Of a DNA stretch of 64,000 nucleotides, positions 1 through 11,600 are shown one piece after another. The position numbers and the translations under genes were made by a program. The stretch covers positions 22,212-86,211 of IMG/VR virus record IMGVR_UViG_3300050343_000190, one strand, 5' to 3'. The notes under the pieces are model-generated. The model had not been told where the DNA came from. It ran no database searches and saw only the letters and a list, made by a program, of their open reading frames with translations. The stretch's first letter is position 1. The number at the start of each line of letters is the position of its first letter. The stretch is from a virus.

Positions 1-1
1 T

Positions 2-680
2 CTTGATAATGTGAGTATTGCTGGTGTAACTACAACTTCAGGTTTACTTGATATTAATGCTGGTGGACAAGCAAATACTTTCAAGGTAGAAGATCTAACA
101 GATAACCGTGTTATTATTGCTGGAACTGGTGGTGAACTTGAGGACGATGCCAATCTAACCTTCAATGGATCTACCCTTGCAGTTGGTGTTAATTTAGATA
201 TAACTGGAGACCTAGATGTTGATGGTCATACCAACTTAGATAATGTAACTGTTGGTGGGGCTATTACAGCAACCACATTCACTGGTAGTTTGTCTGGAGA
301 AGTTGATACAGCAGCACAACCAAACATTACTTCGGTTGGTACTCTAACAGGACTTACGATATCTGGTAACATTACTGCTCAAGCAGATTTGGATGTAGAT
401 GGTCATACCAATCTTGATAATGTGAGTATTGCTGGTGTTGTAACAGCAACAACATTTATTGGAAATGGTGACTTTGTAGAACTAGATGTAGATGGGCATA
501 CAAACTTAGATAACGTAAGTATTGCTGGAGTAACAACTTTTGCAGGTAACATTGACGCCGATGCTGACTTAGATGTTGATGGTCATACCAATCTTGATAA
601 TGTAAGTATTGCTGGAGTAACAACTTTTGCTTCTAGAGTTGAACTTGATGGAGATCTTGATGTTGACGGAACTACTGAGT
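2..680 (+). repeat. Tandem coding repeat in the fibre gene
   Basis: Copies of a unit beginning gatgtNgatggtcatacc start near 215, 392, 485 and 572, with a degenerate copy near 657 and a partial one at the left edge. Spacing of the nearest copies is about 87-93 bp, a multiple of three, so the frame is kept. DNA identity between copies is high, which would allow copy-number change by recombination. Confidence 0.8.
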
Positions 681-1249
681 TAGATGTTCTTAATGTTGCT
701 GAAACTGCTACATTCTCCGCGAATATCGATGCTAACAAGTCTGTAGATGTTGCAGGAAATCTCAATACGCTTACTCTTAGAGCAGGACTTTCAACATTCA
801 CTGGATTTGTTTATGATGAATTAGATCCTGATACTAGTTTAAGAAATGCAGGAGACTTTAATAATATTACTGGTGTAGCATTTACTAGTGGTTCAACAGA
901 TACATTATATTGGGACTTTGCTACGGCACCTTCCGTAATTGGTGGCGAGGCTAGTAACGGAATAGAGAATATTGAACTCGCTGGTCTTCCAACAAATAGC
1001 AAATATATGGTGAGAGCAACTTTAATCACATTTACTGATGCTGCCAATGACTGGGACACTGGTAACGTTGTGCTTAAAGTTAATGGTCAGACACCAACAA
1101 ACTATCTTTGGAGAAATGGTGCTCAACCAGTTGGTACGACAACAGGTTCATCAAATGCTTTTGATATTGTAGAATTCAAGATTGTTCATGATACGAACGA
1201 TGAGTTCAGTGTATTCGCTGAGTGGTCTGCTTATCACGCCTCTACTTGA
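2..1249 (+). CDS. Repeat-containing tail fibre / structural protein, 5' truncated by window edge
   Basis: The reading frame is open from the first bases of the window, so the true start lies upstream; the GTG at position 11 is only an internal Val codon. The protein is built from repeats of a module containing DVDGHTNLDNVSIAGV, at least four full copies, separated by G-, T- and I-rich spacers such as TATTFTG. The last 150 residues are non-repetitive and look like a compact beta-rich domain. Such beta-helical or triple-stranded repeats are typical of phage fibres and of cyanophage virion proteins. It heads a block of related structural genes. The receptor-binding role is inferred from repeats and position only; the exact family is not recognised. 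Confidence 0.75.
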   Translation, partial: LDNVSIAGVTTTSGLLDINAGGQANTFKVEDLTDNRVIIAGTGGELEDDANLTFNGSTLAVGVNLDITGDLDVDGHTNLDNVTVGGAITATTFTGSLSGEVDTAAQPNITSVGTLTGLTISGNITAQADLDVDGHTNLDNVSIAGVVTATTFIGNGDFVELDVDGHTNLDNVSIAGVTTFAGNIDADADLDVDGHTNLDNVSIAGVTTFASRVELDGDLDVDGTTELDVLNVAETATFSANIDANKSVDVAGNLNTLTLRAGLSTFTGFVYDELDPDTSLRNAGDFNNITGVAFTSGSTDTLYWDFATAPSVIGGEASNGIENIELAGLPTNSKYMVRATLITFTDAANDWDTGNVVLKVNGQTPTNYLWRNGAQPVGTTTGSSNAFDIVEFKIVHDTNDEFSVFAEWSAYHAST

Positions 1250-1257
1250 TATAAATA
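1250..1257 (+). promoter_or_regulatory. T4-type late promoter
   Basis: An exact TATAAATA octamer just after the stop of the upstream fibre gene and 35 bp before the next start. T4 late promoters are recognised by gp55 (encoded here near 31.1 kb) through this single -10 element. Confidence 0.65.
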
Positions 1258-1291
1258 ACTAAAACTAAAATCAGTAAGGGGATAGTGAACC

Positions 1292-3205
1292 TTGGCTATT
1301 CAGAAGAATTTTGTTGTAAAGAACGGTTTAGAGGTTGACGAAAATACTCTATACGTCGATTCAGATGCAAATAAAGTTGGTATAGGTACGATATTTCCTG
1401 ATGTAGAACTCAGAGTAATTGGATCTATCGGATGTACTGATTTTAGTGCAACCAGAAATTTAAGAGCTAGTGGAATATCAACATTTAATCAAGTTCAGTT
1501 TACTGGAGCAAATGTAACTATTGGTGATACCACCGGTGCGCCAGGACAATACTTGAGATCTACTGGTAGTGGCGTAGAGTGGGCATCTTTCCCTACCACA
1601 GTCAGAGCACAGCAAACTTTTATTGCTACAGATAATCAAACAACATTTACTTATGCATATAATATTGGGTTCCTTGATGTATACATCAATGGTGTAAAAT
1701 TAAGGGGAGACGGTGCATCTGATGTTTCTGATTATATTGCAAACAATGGAGTTAATTTTTCAGTAAATCAAGAGTGCTTTGATGGAGATATTGTTGAAGT
1801 AGCCGCATATAATCCAGCAGCAGTTGGCGGAGGTAATACCGGTATCCTTGGTGTTACCATTCAAGAAGAAGGAGTAATAGTAGGTAATCCAAACGGGGTT
1901 AATTCTATAAACTTTATTGGAGTTGCTATTACTGCAGTTGGTTCTGGTGCTGGTGTTACTGTTTATGGAACAGGTGGAGGTGGATCTGGAAGTCTTACTG
2001 TTAGAGATAAAAATAATATTGTAAGTGCTGCTACAAGCGATATAGATTTTACTGGAAATTCTGCGACAGTATTTACCAGTAGCGAAGGAGTAACCGTAGA
2101 AATTAATAGTGGAATTAATACTGTAGGAACAAGCACGTTCAACGATGTAAGAATTCTTGGAATTCTCACCGCAGCACAATACAGTGGAGATGGATCTGGA
2201 CTTACAAATATTACATCTACAGGAACTGGTGTAGAAATTCAAAATGATGGAGCATCAGTAGGTACTGCAGCAACAATTAGTTTTGTTGAAGGGTTTACTA
2301 TAGAACCAATTTCGGCAGGTGTTGTTACGGTAAGAACTGCATATGCTTGGAGTGGAACTGCAGCAGGAATTAGCACAACTGCTAATGTAAGTATAAGTGG
2401 TCTTACCGCACTTACTAATGCTTCCGTATCAGGAGTATCTACTTTCGGTGGTATAATTGAAGCATCATCAGGTGAAAACAAAATACCTTCTTTATATGCT
2501 AATCTAGCAGCATTACCGAGTGCAGCGTCATATCATGGTATGTTTGCTCATGTTCACTCAGAAGGCAAAGGATATTTTGCACACGCTGGTAATTGGTTAG
2601 AGTTAGTCAATAGAGACACTGGTGGTAATGTATCAATAAGTGGAATTATAACTGCATCATCATTTAGTGGTTCTGGTGCTGGTCTGACAAGTCTTCCTTC
2701 GGGTCAACTTACTGGTGCTTTACCTGCAATTGATGGTTCTGCACTGACTGGAATTAGTGGTGGTGGTTCTGGTGGTGGTAAGTTTAGTGATCAACAAACA
2801 AATGCAGGTATCCACACTACATCATCTCATGTTGGTTTTGGTACAACCAATCCAATAACTTCTATCCAAGTAAATAATGTTTATGGTATTGAAACTGGAT
2901 CTGGATCATTTACTGCTTCTGCTGGTATTGCATATACTGCAAATACATACACATCTACAGACTTTGTAAATTCAGAGTATACATTATTCTTCCAACATTC
3001 ATCAGGAATTCAATCTCAAAAAATTCTTGTTATGGATAATGACTCCACAGCATATTCCCAGGAATATGCAATTATGTATAGTAGTGATCTTCTAGTTTCT
3101 GTCGGCGCAACAGTTAAATCTGGTAATGTAGAACTTTGGTGGACACCAGAAAGTGGAGTCAACGGTATCGTTACATATAGATTTACTAGGGAGACAATGA
3201 TCTGA
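1292..3205 (+). CDS. Tail fibre-like structural protein (637 aa)
   Basis: An intact frame starting at TTG (M-A-I-Q-K-N-F); an ATG may have been lost to a base error. The N-terminus with VKNGLEV and DANKVGIGT resembles the start of many cyanophage fibre proteins. G-I-G-T and ISGI(I/V)TA motifs recur, a Gly-rich linker sits near residues 226-235 and another near 490, and a compact C-terminal domain of about 130 residues follows. It is preceded by a TATAAATA late promoter and followed at once by the protease gene. A structural, probably adhesive, role is inferred; no enzymatic motif was seen. Confidence 0.75.
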   Translation: MAIQKNFVVKNGLEVDENTLYVDSDANKVGIGTIFPDVELRVIGSIGCTDFSATRNLRASGISTFNQVQFTGANVTIGDTTGAPGQYLRSTGSGVEWASFPTTVRAQQTFIATDNQTTFTYAYNIGFLDVYINGVKLRGDGASDVSDYIANNGVNFSVNQECFDGDIVEVAAYNPAAVGGGNTGILGVTIQEEGVIVGNPNGVNSINFIGVAITAVGSGAGVTVYGTGGGGSGSLTVRDKNNIVSAATSDIDFTGNSATVFTSSEGVTVEINSGINTVGTSTFNDVRILGILTAAQYSGDGSGLTNITSTGTGVEIQNDGASVGTAATISFVEGFTIEPISAGVVTVRTAYAWSGTAAGISTTANVSISGLTALTNASVSGVSTFGGIIEASSGENKIPSLYANLAALPSAASYHGMFAHVHSEGKGYFAHAGNWLELVNRDTGGNVSISGIITASSFSGSGAGLTSLPSGQLTGALPAIDGSALTGISGGGSGGGKFSDQQTNAGIHTTSSHVGFGTTNPITSIQVNNVYGIETGSGSFTASAGIAYTANTYTSTDFVNSEYTLFFQHSSGIQSQKILVMDNDSTAYSQEYAIMYSSDLLVSVGATVKSGNVELWWTPESGVNGIVTYRFTRETMI

Positions 3206-5139
3206 TGAAAAAATACACCTTAGAGCTGTTACGAGTCCAGACTATTGGTCCGAGATTCATGATGCTTTAATTGTAGATTCTAATCAAGATAATATTCCAG
3301 ATAGACAGGTTACATGCTCTGATTCTAAAAATCATAGTCCTACTAGAGGAACCTACGAATTAACAGAAGATGAAGCAGCAGAGATTGCTGTACATCCTCA
3401 CATTAAGTGGATTGAGTTGTCTCCTACAGATAATCCAGAATCATATCCAAAACCAGATCTCGCTACAAAAAGATTTAAGAAAAATGTAAAGTTCTATCGG
3501 GATTTAGTTTCTCAATCCATACCAACTACAAGTCCAAGTTCTGATGAATTGGATAGATCTAATTGGGGTGTAGCAAGACCAACAGTTAGAAAAAGTGGAG
3601 AATTTTTTACCGATAACCTTGGTGCGGTTAATTTAGTAACAAAAGATGTATCATACAACCTTACTGGTAAAAATGTAGATGTTGTTATTCATGATTCTGG
3701 AGTTTTACAATATCATCCAGAGTTTATGGATGCAAATGGTCAGTCAAGAGTGAGAGATATTATTCTTGATGGTCCGTATTATATCGACCCAGATTACTTT
3801 ATCTCTAATGGTTATACAACTACAAGAGCAGATGGTAGAGTAACAGGATCAGAAGTAGAATCAAGAGGATGGTGGACAAATAGTTCAAATAGATCTGCAC
3901 AATTCCAATCAGAAGGAACTATTTCAGTATCATCAAATTATACCGAAGCAAGATCTATGGGTGGATCTTTAGATGGAACTAATAGTTTAAGTAGTGGTCA
4001 TGGAACTGCATGTGCATCTTTAGCAGCAGGTAAAAACTTTGGTAATGCTTTTGAAGCAAATATTTGGAATATGCCTGGTATTAGTGATAATGTTTCAATG
4101 GGTCCTGAAACTAATTATGATGCGATGAAACTTTGGCAACGTTTGAAACCAGTTAACCCAGAAATTGGTAGAAAAAATCCAACCGTGGTTAATGGAAGTT
4201 GGGGATATCAAGCGGCCTTTGAATCTACTGATTTGGTTGATTATAAATTTAGAGGATCTACTGGATCATTTTCTGGTGATGCAGCAGTTACTGATCAAGT
4301 TACTGCGATGAAGGATGGTCTTAATAATCAAGTTACCGGTGAATATAGATCTTGGTCAACATCATCAAGATCTTCATCAACAGATACTGCAGCAGATGAA
4401 CTGATACAAACTGGAGTAATTTATGTTGCTGCATCAGGAAATAATAATCAAAGACTTGGAGTTGGTGCGGATGATGTAGATCGTTTAAACTATATGGAAG
4501 ATCATAGGTTCTTTTCTGGTGATCCCAGGTCAGAGTTTCCAGGAATTACTTGTCCATGCAATCATAGAGACTGGATGAATCCACAAGGTATTGGATTTGA
4601 ATCCGATAAGGATTTTCATCCAGTGGTTTGTGTTGGTGCAATAGAAGATAGTGTAACAACTGGTGGTGCAGAATATCAAGCAACTTATTCAAATAATGGT
4701 CCTGGTATTGATATCTGGTCTCCAGCAGATGAAACCTTAGCTGCAGGAGGGGATTTCTCTGGTGGTGGATATGATGACTATGAAAGATATGATGATTCTA
4801 GATTTTATGACGCATACTTCAATGGAACATCTGCAGCTGGCTGCTCCAGTCGTCACTGGTATTATTGCGTTATATTTACAAGTAAGACCAACAGCAACAT
4901 CTAGAGATGTAAAAAATTGGATTAAAGATAATGGTACATTATTACCACAAACTATTGATTCTAATTCTGGCGACGGATGGTGGAGTCCATATAGTGACGA
5001 CACCGACACTGCATATTGGACTGGATCATATAATTTAAGAGGTGCAGATTCTCGCGTTCTTTATAATCCATATGCTAATGATGATGCATCCTCAATAGAA
5101 AATGTACAAATTGAAGGTATATCATTTCAAATATCATAA
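3204..5139 (+). CDS. Subtilisin-like serine protease (peptidase S8), frameshifted
   Basis: The S8 triad is visible: Asp in VVIHDSGV (near 3693), His in SGHGTACASLAAG (near 3999) and Ser in FNGTSAA (near 4829), continuing as APVVTGIIAL after a frame change. The oxyanion Asn is in AASGNNN. The start overlaps the upstream stop (TGATG). A frame change near 3220 restores an N-terminal propeptide-like region, and a second one falls within the catalytic Ser motif near 4840; both are probably sequence errors. About 640 aa. Its place among fibre genes suggests a virion-associated or fibre-maturing protease rather than a lysis enzyme; that is inference. Confidence 0.85.
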
Positions 5140-5142
5140 ATA
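5135..5142 (+). promoter_or_regulatory. Late promoter-like CATAAATA
   Basis: A CATAAATA octamer overlapping the stop of the protease gene, 13 bp before the next ATG. It is followed by ACTAAAA, as at 1250. Confidence 0.5.
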
Positions 5143-5154
5143 ACTAAAAAACCC

Positions 5155-5490
5155 ATGGCAGATAAGGATTTTGGTGTAAAAAAAATAAATTTAATTAGTT
5201 CTTCTGGTTCTTCAAAAGTAACTAGTCCAACTACTTTAAATTTAAATGCACCAACTGTCGCAATCAGCACAGACGTTACAGTTGGTGGGAAAGTTCAGTC
5301 AGACATTATTGTAGGAACTGGGTATTCTGTAGGTATTGGTAGCACTCAACCTACAGTAAATCTGGACATTAATGGTGACGCAAGAGTTGGCGTAGACACT
5401 TCTAAAGGATTAATCTTGACTGATTCTACGGGAACTCAATATAGAGTCAGTGTAAATACTGATGGAACTATATTTACAGTATCTATCTGA
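5155..5490 (+). CDS. Small structural protein with fibre-type repeats (111 aa)
   Basis: MADKDFGVKKINL start, followed by beta-rich sequence with VGIGSTQPT and LDINGDARVG. These GIG-T-x-P/LDINGDA motifs are the same as those preceding S74 chaperone domains in longer fibres. The protein ends in TGTQYRVSVNTDGTIFTVSI, a compact tail seen here as a distinct short domain. Probably a minor fibre or baseplate-associated structural protein in the late operon. No enzymatic motif. Confidence 0.7.
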   Translation: MADKDFGVKKINLISSSGSSKVTSPTTLNLNAPTVAISTDVTVGGKVQSDIIVGTGYSVGIGSTQPTVNLDINGDARVGVDTSKGLILTDSTGTQYRVSVNTDGTIFTVSI

Positions 5491-5496
5491 TAAATA
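5489..5496 (+). promoter_or_regulatory. Late promoter-like GATAAATA
   Basis: GATAAATA overlaps the stop codon of the upstream gene and lies 25 bp before the next ATG; it matches the nATAAATA form found before most virion genes here. Confidence 0.5.
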
Positions 5497-5520
5497 CAAA
5501 CATAGGAAGACTCTACCAAC

Positions 5521-8500
5521 ATGGCAAGGAACAATAGAGAACTATCTCAGTTAGCCGCTTTTATCGGAATTGAGGATCACAGTCAAGAAATTGAGTCGGG
5601 TTCTAATTACGAATACGCTCAAGTTGTAGCCATTGGAGCATCCCTCTATGCTGGTACAGATGAAGCTCCAGCAGTTGGAATAGGAACAACAGATATAGTC
5701 AGAGCTTTCCAAGTTGCGTCTAGAGACGGATCTCTTTTTTCAAAAGTTCAAAACGCAGAAGGAGTACCACAAGGTGGTGGTGTTGAGTTAGAAGGTGATC
5801 TAGTAGTAGGTGGTATAAGTACTATAGGTGGTACTGTTACTATAAATGAAGGAATAAATGATATAGAGTATCAGGATTCATTGGCTCTTAGTATACCATT
5901 AAGAGTAGTTGAATTAGGCGGTAATATTGGTATTAACACATTGCTTCAAGGCAGTGTTGGTATTGGAACGACATTAATAGCATTAGATATTAATAGTACA
6001 ACTATTTCTATTGGAAACAGTGCTGGTGGAAAAATCACTTCTAAACTTCCACTCTTTGTTGATGGTGTTGATACATTTAATCTGGGAGCTGCATCTACAA
6101 TTGGTGAAGTACAACCAATATTGGAGGTTCAGGGTGGTAAAACAAGTGTTCAAGGTCCAATAGTAATTGGGGCCAGGTCTTGCAGGAACTTCAATATCTC
6201 AAACCACCGATACGGAAACTGGTTTAATAACAATTAATGGTGATATTGGACTAAGAGGATCAGTTTATCAAGATTTTGGAAATTTTAAAACTCCAGAAAT
6301 TAGTATTCTTTCCGGTGGTTCCATTTTTATGGAAGCGGACACCACTGTATTGCAATGCAAAAGTTTTAGTGATTTTAGTGAAGGTTATACTGAACTTGGG
6401 GCGATAAGTCAGTCAAGTCCATTTATTGCTACTTTCAATTCTAGTATTTACATAAGTAATGGATCTAATCCTTTAGGATTCTCAACTATAGGTGAACAGA
6501 ATGCTGGCGCTTTACAAGTCGCTGGTGGAGCAATATTTGGACAAGATGTATTTATAGTTGGCCAACTTCAAACAACAGGAATTATTTCTTGTACAGACCT
6601 AGAAGTTAGTACTGGAATTGGTGGTCGAACTCAAATCTTCTCACCAACTATTGATATTGGTCAATCTGGAGTACTAGGAGTTTCAACTCATAAAATAAAT
6701 TTAAACAATCAGATAAACAGTGCTATTATACCATTTGAACCCAATTTCTATAATTTGGGCGATGCTTCATATACATGGAAAACTCTATTTGTAGAAACAA
6801 TAAACGTAGATAACGTTGCTATTAATACTGAGGCAGTAGTAAATAACCTCAGAATTACTGGAGTATCAACTAATCAAGGAGAGTTTTATCATACTGGACT
6901 TGAGGGAACTGCAATATTTTATAATGGTTTAGAAATTCAAAATAATTCAATCCTAGATAATACATTTATACAAACTTTAACAGCTGCTGACGATATCCTA
7001 GGAACAGCAACAACTTCTTTAAGAGCACAAGCTATTGATGTTGGTGTTGCCGTAACAGATCAATATTATTCAGTTCTATTAACTGATAGTACTGGAAATA
7101 ACACTAAAAGATCTGTATTTGTTGACCAACCAGATGCTGCATCTGGTGGTTTAAGATTAAATCCATTTGATCATAGTTTCTTGGTTGATGCTAATTTATA
7201 TGTTGGTGGTCCAATCACTTCCGATACCATCTACATTGGTATGAATCCCGAAATTTGCTATAACCAATAAAACTTTAGAATTTTATAATGATGGTCCTAA
7301 TATCATCAAGATGTTTACAAATGACCAAAGATCATTAAGTATTGGATCAACTCTTGGTATAACAACATTTAATACATATGAAACTTGCCTAAGAGGAAGT
7401 CTTAAGTTAGGTACTCCTGGTATTGATACAGCGGCGATTAGGTCTGCAAATGGTCTTGAAAACATAACTATCACTGGCAGTGACTTGACGGAATTTTCCG
7501 GCAATATTGCGATGGAAGGAAGTGATATAGATGTAAGAAATGGAATACTTCGTCTTGCTAATAACTTCACCACAACGGTAGATGCATTTCAACTTGCTAA
7601 TCAAATTACAATTGGTTCCACTGCAGGATTTACTTCTTTTAGAAACCCACTTGTAAGATTTGAGGGTGAGGTTAGGATTGATAGTAATACAATTTTAGCA
7701 TCTGATGGTCAACCAAATATCGTCATGACCGGTGCAGATTTGACTAGATTTGCTGGAGATATTCAAGTCGATGGTTCTGATATCCTAGTTGCTGGTGGTG
7801 TAACAAACATCACGATGGTAAATGGTAATAACACTATTTTTGCAGGTGATATTCAAGTTAATGGAAATGAACTTAGAGATTCTAATGGGGAATTATCTAT
7901 ATCTTTTATTGGAGATGGATTAGTTAGTATTGCTTCCACATTAAGGGTTGAAGGAAATTCAATTCAATCTGGTGCGGGTGTAACTAACATAACTCTAGCG
8001 ACGGGTTATACTCAAATTGAGGCTGCTGATCTTCGCGTTAATGGTGATAGAATTAGGGCATCTGATAATTCCATTAATATTACAATGGATGCAGCAACCA
8101 ACACAACCGTTGCTGGGGATTTAACAGTTGGAAGTAATAAAATAAATGCAGCAGATGGCGTCGAGTGTGTTGAATTAATAAATGGAACTGGTGCTGTTGG
8201 AATTGCATCACACTTAACAGCAAATGGAGATCTATATGTAAGGGGTAGTACAACAAATATCTTATCAGATAGTATTAATCTAAGAGATAAGTTAATTGAT
8301 ATTGGTTTAGGTATTAGTACAGTAACAAATTTTGAATTAGTAGTACCAACTTTAGATGAAAATAAAGATGTAGGATTACTTTTAAATTACTATGATACTA
8401 CTCCCAAGAAAGCAGCAATTTTCTGGGATGATTCTTTAGGATCTATTGGAATTGCATCAGATGTCTCAGAAACATCTGAAGTATTATCTATTAATTCATA

Positions 8501-8621
8501 TGCAAAAATTGTTACTAAATCAGTAACAATATCAGACTGTGCAGGAACTTCCGACATTATTGAGTGTGAAGGAACGACTAGAACTTTAGCAAATATCACC
8601 ATCGATGGTGGGGAGTATTAA
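5521..8621 (+). CDS. Large fibre-like structural protein (about 1030 aa), two frameshifts
   Basis: Read as one gene in three frames: 5521 to about 6170, about 6170 to 7270, and about 7275 to 8621. The start MARNNRELSQLAAFIGIED is typical of cyanophage virion proteins. Repeats with a D-x-(I/L)-(R/L)-V-x-G and GVTNIT pattern fill the C-terminal third, suggesting a long beta-structured shaft. Composition is uniform across the frame changes (near 6175 and 7265), which argues for base errors and not for three genes. It ends ITIDGGEY. Probable long tail fibre or adhesin; family not recognised more precisely. Confidence 0.75.
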
Positions 8622-8686
8622 GGTTACTAAATAAGATAGCACTCAATTTCTATTGGGTATTACGGTATATACCAAACATGTAGAAG

Positions 8687-11600
8687 ATGTCAGATCCCCA
8701 AATTCGTTTAAAAAGGTCAACGGTAGCTGGTAAAATTCCAACTACATCACAACTTGCTCTTGGTGAAATAGCTGCTGTAAATGCTTTTGATGGAGAAATA
8801 TTTTTAAAGCAAGATACAGCAGGAGTTGGAATTGCAACTCGCGTCATTAGAGTTGGCGCTGGAGGATCTTTAGGTAAAACTATTTTTGTATGTAAAGAAG
8901 GTAATGATGATAATACTGGTCTAAATGAAAAGGATGCAAAACTAACAATCAAAAAAGCTGCTGCAGAGATAGCAGAAATTTTTGATACTGTTAAAGTTTA
9001 TCCTGGTGTATATGTTGAAAATAATCCTATTTTACTCGATAAGAACGTATCAGTAGAAGGTTTAGAATTAAGAAACTGTATTGTTTCTCCAGGAAATGCA
9101 GATAAAGATTTATTTCATGTAAATGATGGATGTCATCTAACTGACCTTGGATTTACAGGTTCGATGGACGCAGGTTCTGCTGCAGTCGCGTTTAGACCAC
9201 TTGAAAGCGTAGCATCTGATAGATATTTTGACGCAGCAAGACTTATTCGCGTCAACTCAGATTTTATTGCAAGAGAAGCAGTCGGATTCCTAACCAGTGG
9301 ATATAGTGGATATGCTGGTGGCCACCTTGAACAAGATGGTGCAAATGCTCTTGAGGCTAACTTAGATTATATTGCTCAAGAAGCAGTTGGTTATATTACA
9401 AGTACTGACTATAAAAATCCAGCATTTGTTGTTACCGATGTTGGTGGTGCTGCAGATGATCCACAAAACTGTAGAGATGATATTAAAGATATACTTAAAT
9501 CAGTTGCATACGACTTAAAGTCTACTGGTAATTTACAATCAGTAGGAGCAGCATTATCATATTTCACAGGTGGAGCTCTTGCTCATGTAACGGGAACAGA
9601 TACAAATGGTTATAGTATTGCCGATGCTACTGTCGCTGCTATTGATCGCGCTGCTGGTATCTCAACATATGTAATCAACCAGAGACCATGGGCTAGTGTT
9701 GGTGCTGGTGGTACTACAAATGTTACTGGATTTACTTACGATAAATTAACTGGTATTGCAACAGTCACTTCTGTTGGTCATGGTGTAACAACTGGTGATA
9801 TTGTTGAACTAGAAGGAATTGAATTTACCTGTCCTGGAGGCAGCGGAGTTACAACCAGTATTTTCCCAGATGGTTCAAACGGAGAATACTTTACAGTAAC
9901 AGAATATGTTGGAGTAAATACTTTCAAAACAAATGTTGGTATTTCTTCAATCTCACATGCATACGATACTGGTGGAACAGTAGAGAAGTACGTTAATTAT
10001 TCTACCAATAAAACTCAAGCAATTGATCCTACAAGAAGAAACAAGAGAATCTTATATGATAATTCAAATAATAAGATCGTTGTAGGAACAGGATGGTGTA
10101 CTGGTGTAGGTAATAGCATCAGTTATCTTACAGGAATTACATCAAGTGCTATTGGTGCTGGTTCTTCCTCTGGTGTTGTTGGAATTATTACTGGTATCAA
10201 TCTCGATACATTCCGTTGCTCAAGAGACGTAAGAGATATTCTCAAAGCAGTTTGCTACGATATTACAAGGGGTGGATCTACAAAAGTAGTTGCTGCTGGT
10301 AAGACCTACTTTGATGAGTCATTGGCTCAAATTGGTATTTCCTCCTTTGCTGCTGCTACTCTCAGTAAATCTCCATTTGATGAAGTAACACAAACAATCC
10401 GTGCAGTCGATTATGCACAAGATATTATTCGTTGCGTAATCAATAACACAACATGGGGTGGAGTTTCTATCGGATACACAACTCCAATTAGTGATATTGA
10501 TTGGGATACTAATACTGGTCTTGCAACTGTTACAACCAGATTTAATCACGATCTATCTAAAGATGATGGTATTGAAGTTACTGGACTAGGATTTACATGT
10601 CTTCCAGGATCTCCTGGAGATGAAACTACAATTCTTACTGCAACTTATGATAGTGTTACTGGTATTACTACGTTTGAAACATCAACGAATCATGAATTAA
10701 AGTCTGGTAATGGTATCATAGTTACTTCTACAACTGGTAGTGATTTCAATAATCTGATTGTAGATGATAGTATGTCCTCTACTACATTTACAGCAAGAGT
10801 TGGAAATGGACTTGCAGCATCTGCGGGTTTAACTGGAACGATTAAGGTTCAGCGTTACTACACTCCAGAAGTAGGAATTAACTCTGCTGTTTACGATAGA
10901 ATCACAGGATTTACTACAATTGGATTTACAGACAGTGGTTCTAGTAGTTCAGATAATGATCCGGCATATATTGATAATGATGGTAAAGTTCGTCTTGAGA
11001 ATTTGGTATTCCAGTGCGACTCTGGTGGTGGTCTTTCGACTCAGTATTTCCCCTCAGGTGCTCTTGGATTTGACTTCCCAGTAGAAAAAGTTGGTGGAGA
11101 CAGATATCAAGATTCTGCAAACTTAATCGCTGGTAACAAACTAGAAATCACAGATAAGGCTCTTGCGAATATTGCTATTCTTCATCCAGATTTCTTCTAT
11201 CCTGGAGATAATCAGATTACAACAACATCCAGATATAAGGATGCATATCGTCTAATCCAACAGAACAAAGGTGAAATTGTTGGTGCAGCATATACAAATG
11301 CTCAAGTAACATATCCATCAATCGATTCTACTAAGTTCAGAAGAAATCTGAATTACCTAGTAGATGCTGTTTCTACAGATATCTTCACCGGTGGTAATAA
11401 CTATACCGTTTCTGTTACTAACAAATACTTTGATAATGGAGGTTCTCTGATTGGAGAAGGTGATGATTCTATTGCAGGTGTGACTGAGGAAACAATTATT
11501 GCCTTCAATGAAGCAAAATCTTTAATGAAGCAGGCGATTGCTAATCAGTTATCAACAAAAGATACAACAGTTTCTGGTGGTTCTAGTTACTTTGGTGATG

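Noticed and set aside
2-680. CRISPR-like array
   Set aside because: The repeats keep the reading frame, encode a protein motif and have no unique spacer pattern or nearby cas genes.
583-1059. Open frames on the minus strand inside the first fibre gene and many others across the window
   Set aside because: They are shadows of + strand genes with G/T-rich codons; composition is unnatural and none has a ribosome site or known motif.
3204-3270. A separate 22-residue peptide starting MKKYTLELL
   Set aside because: It is the first part of the subtilase gene; a frame change near 3220 restores the link to the protease.
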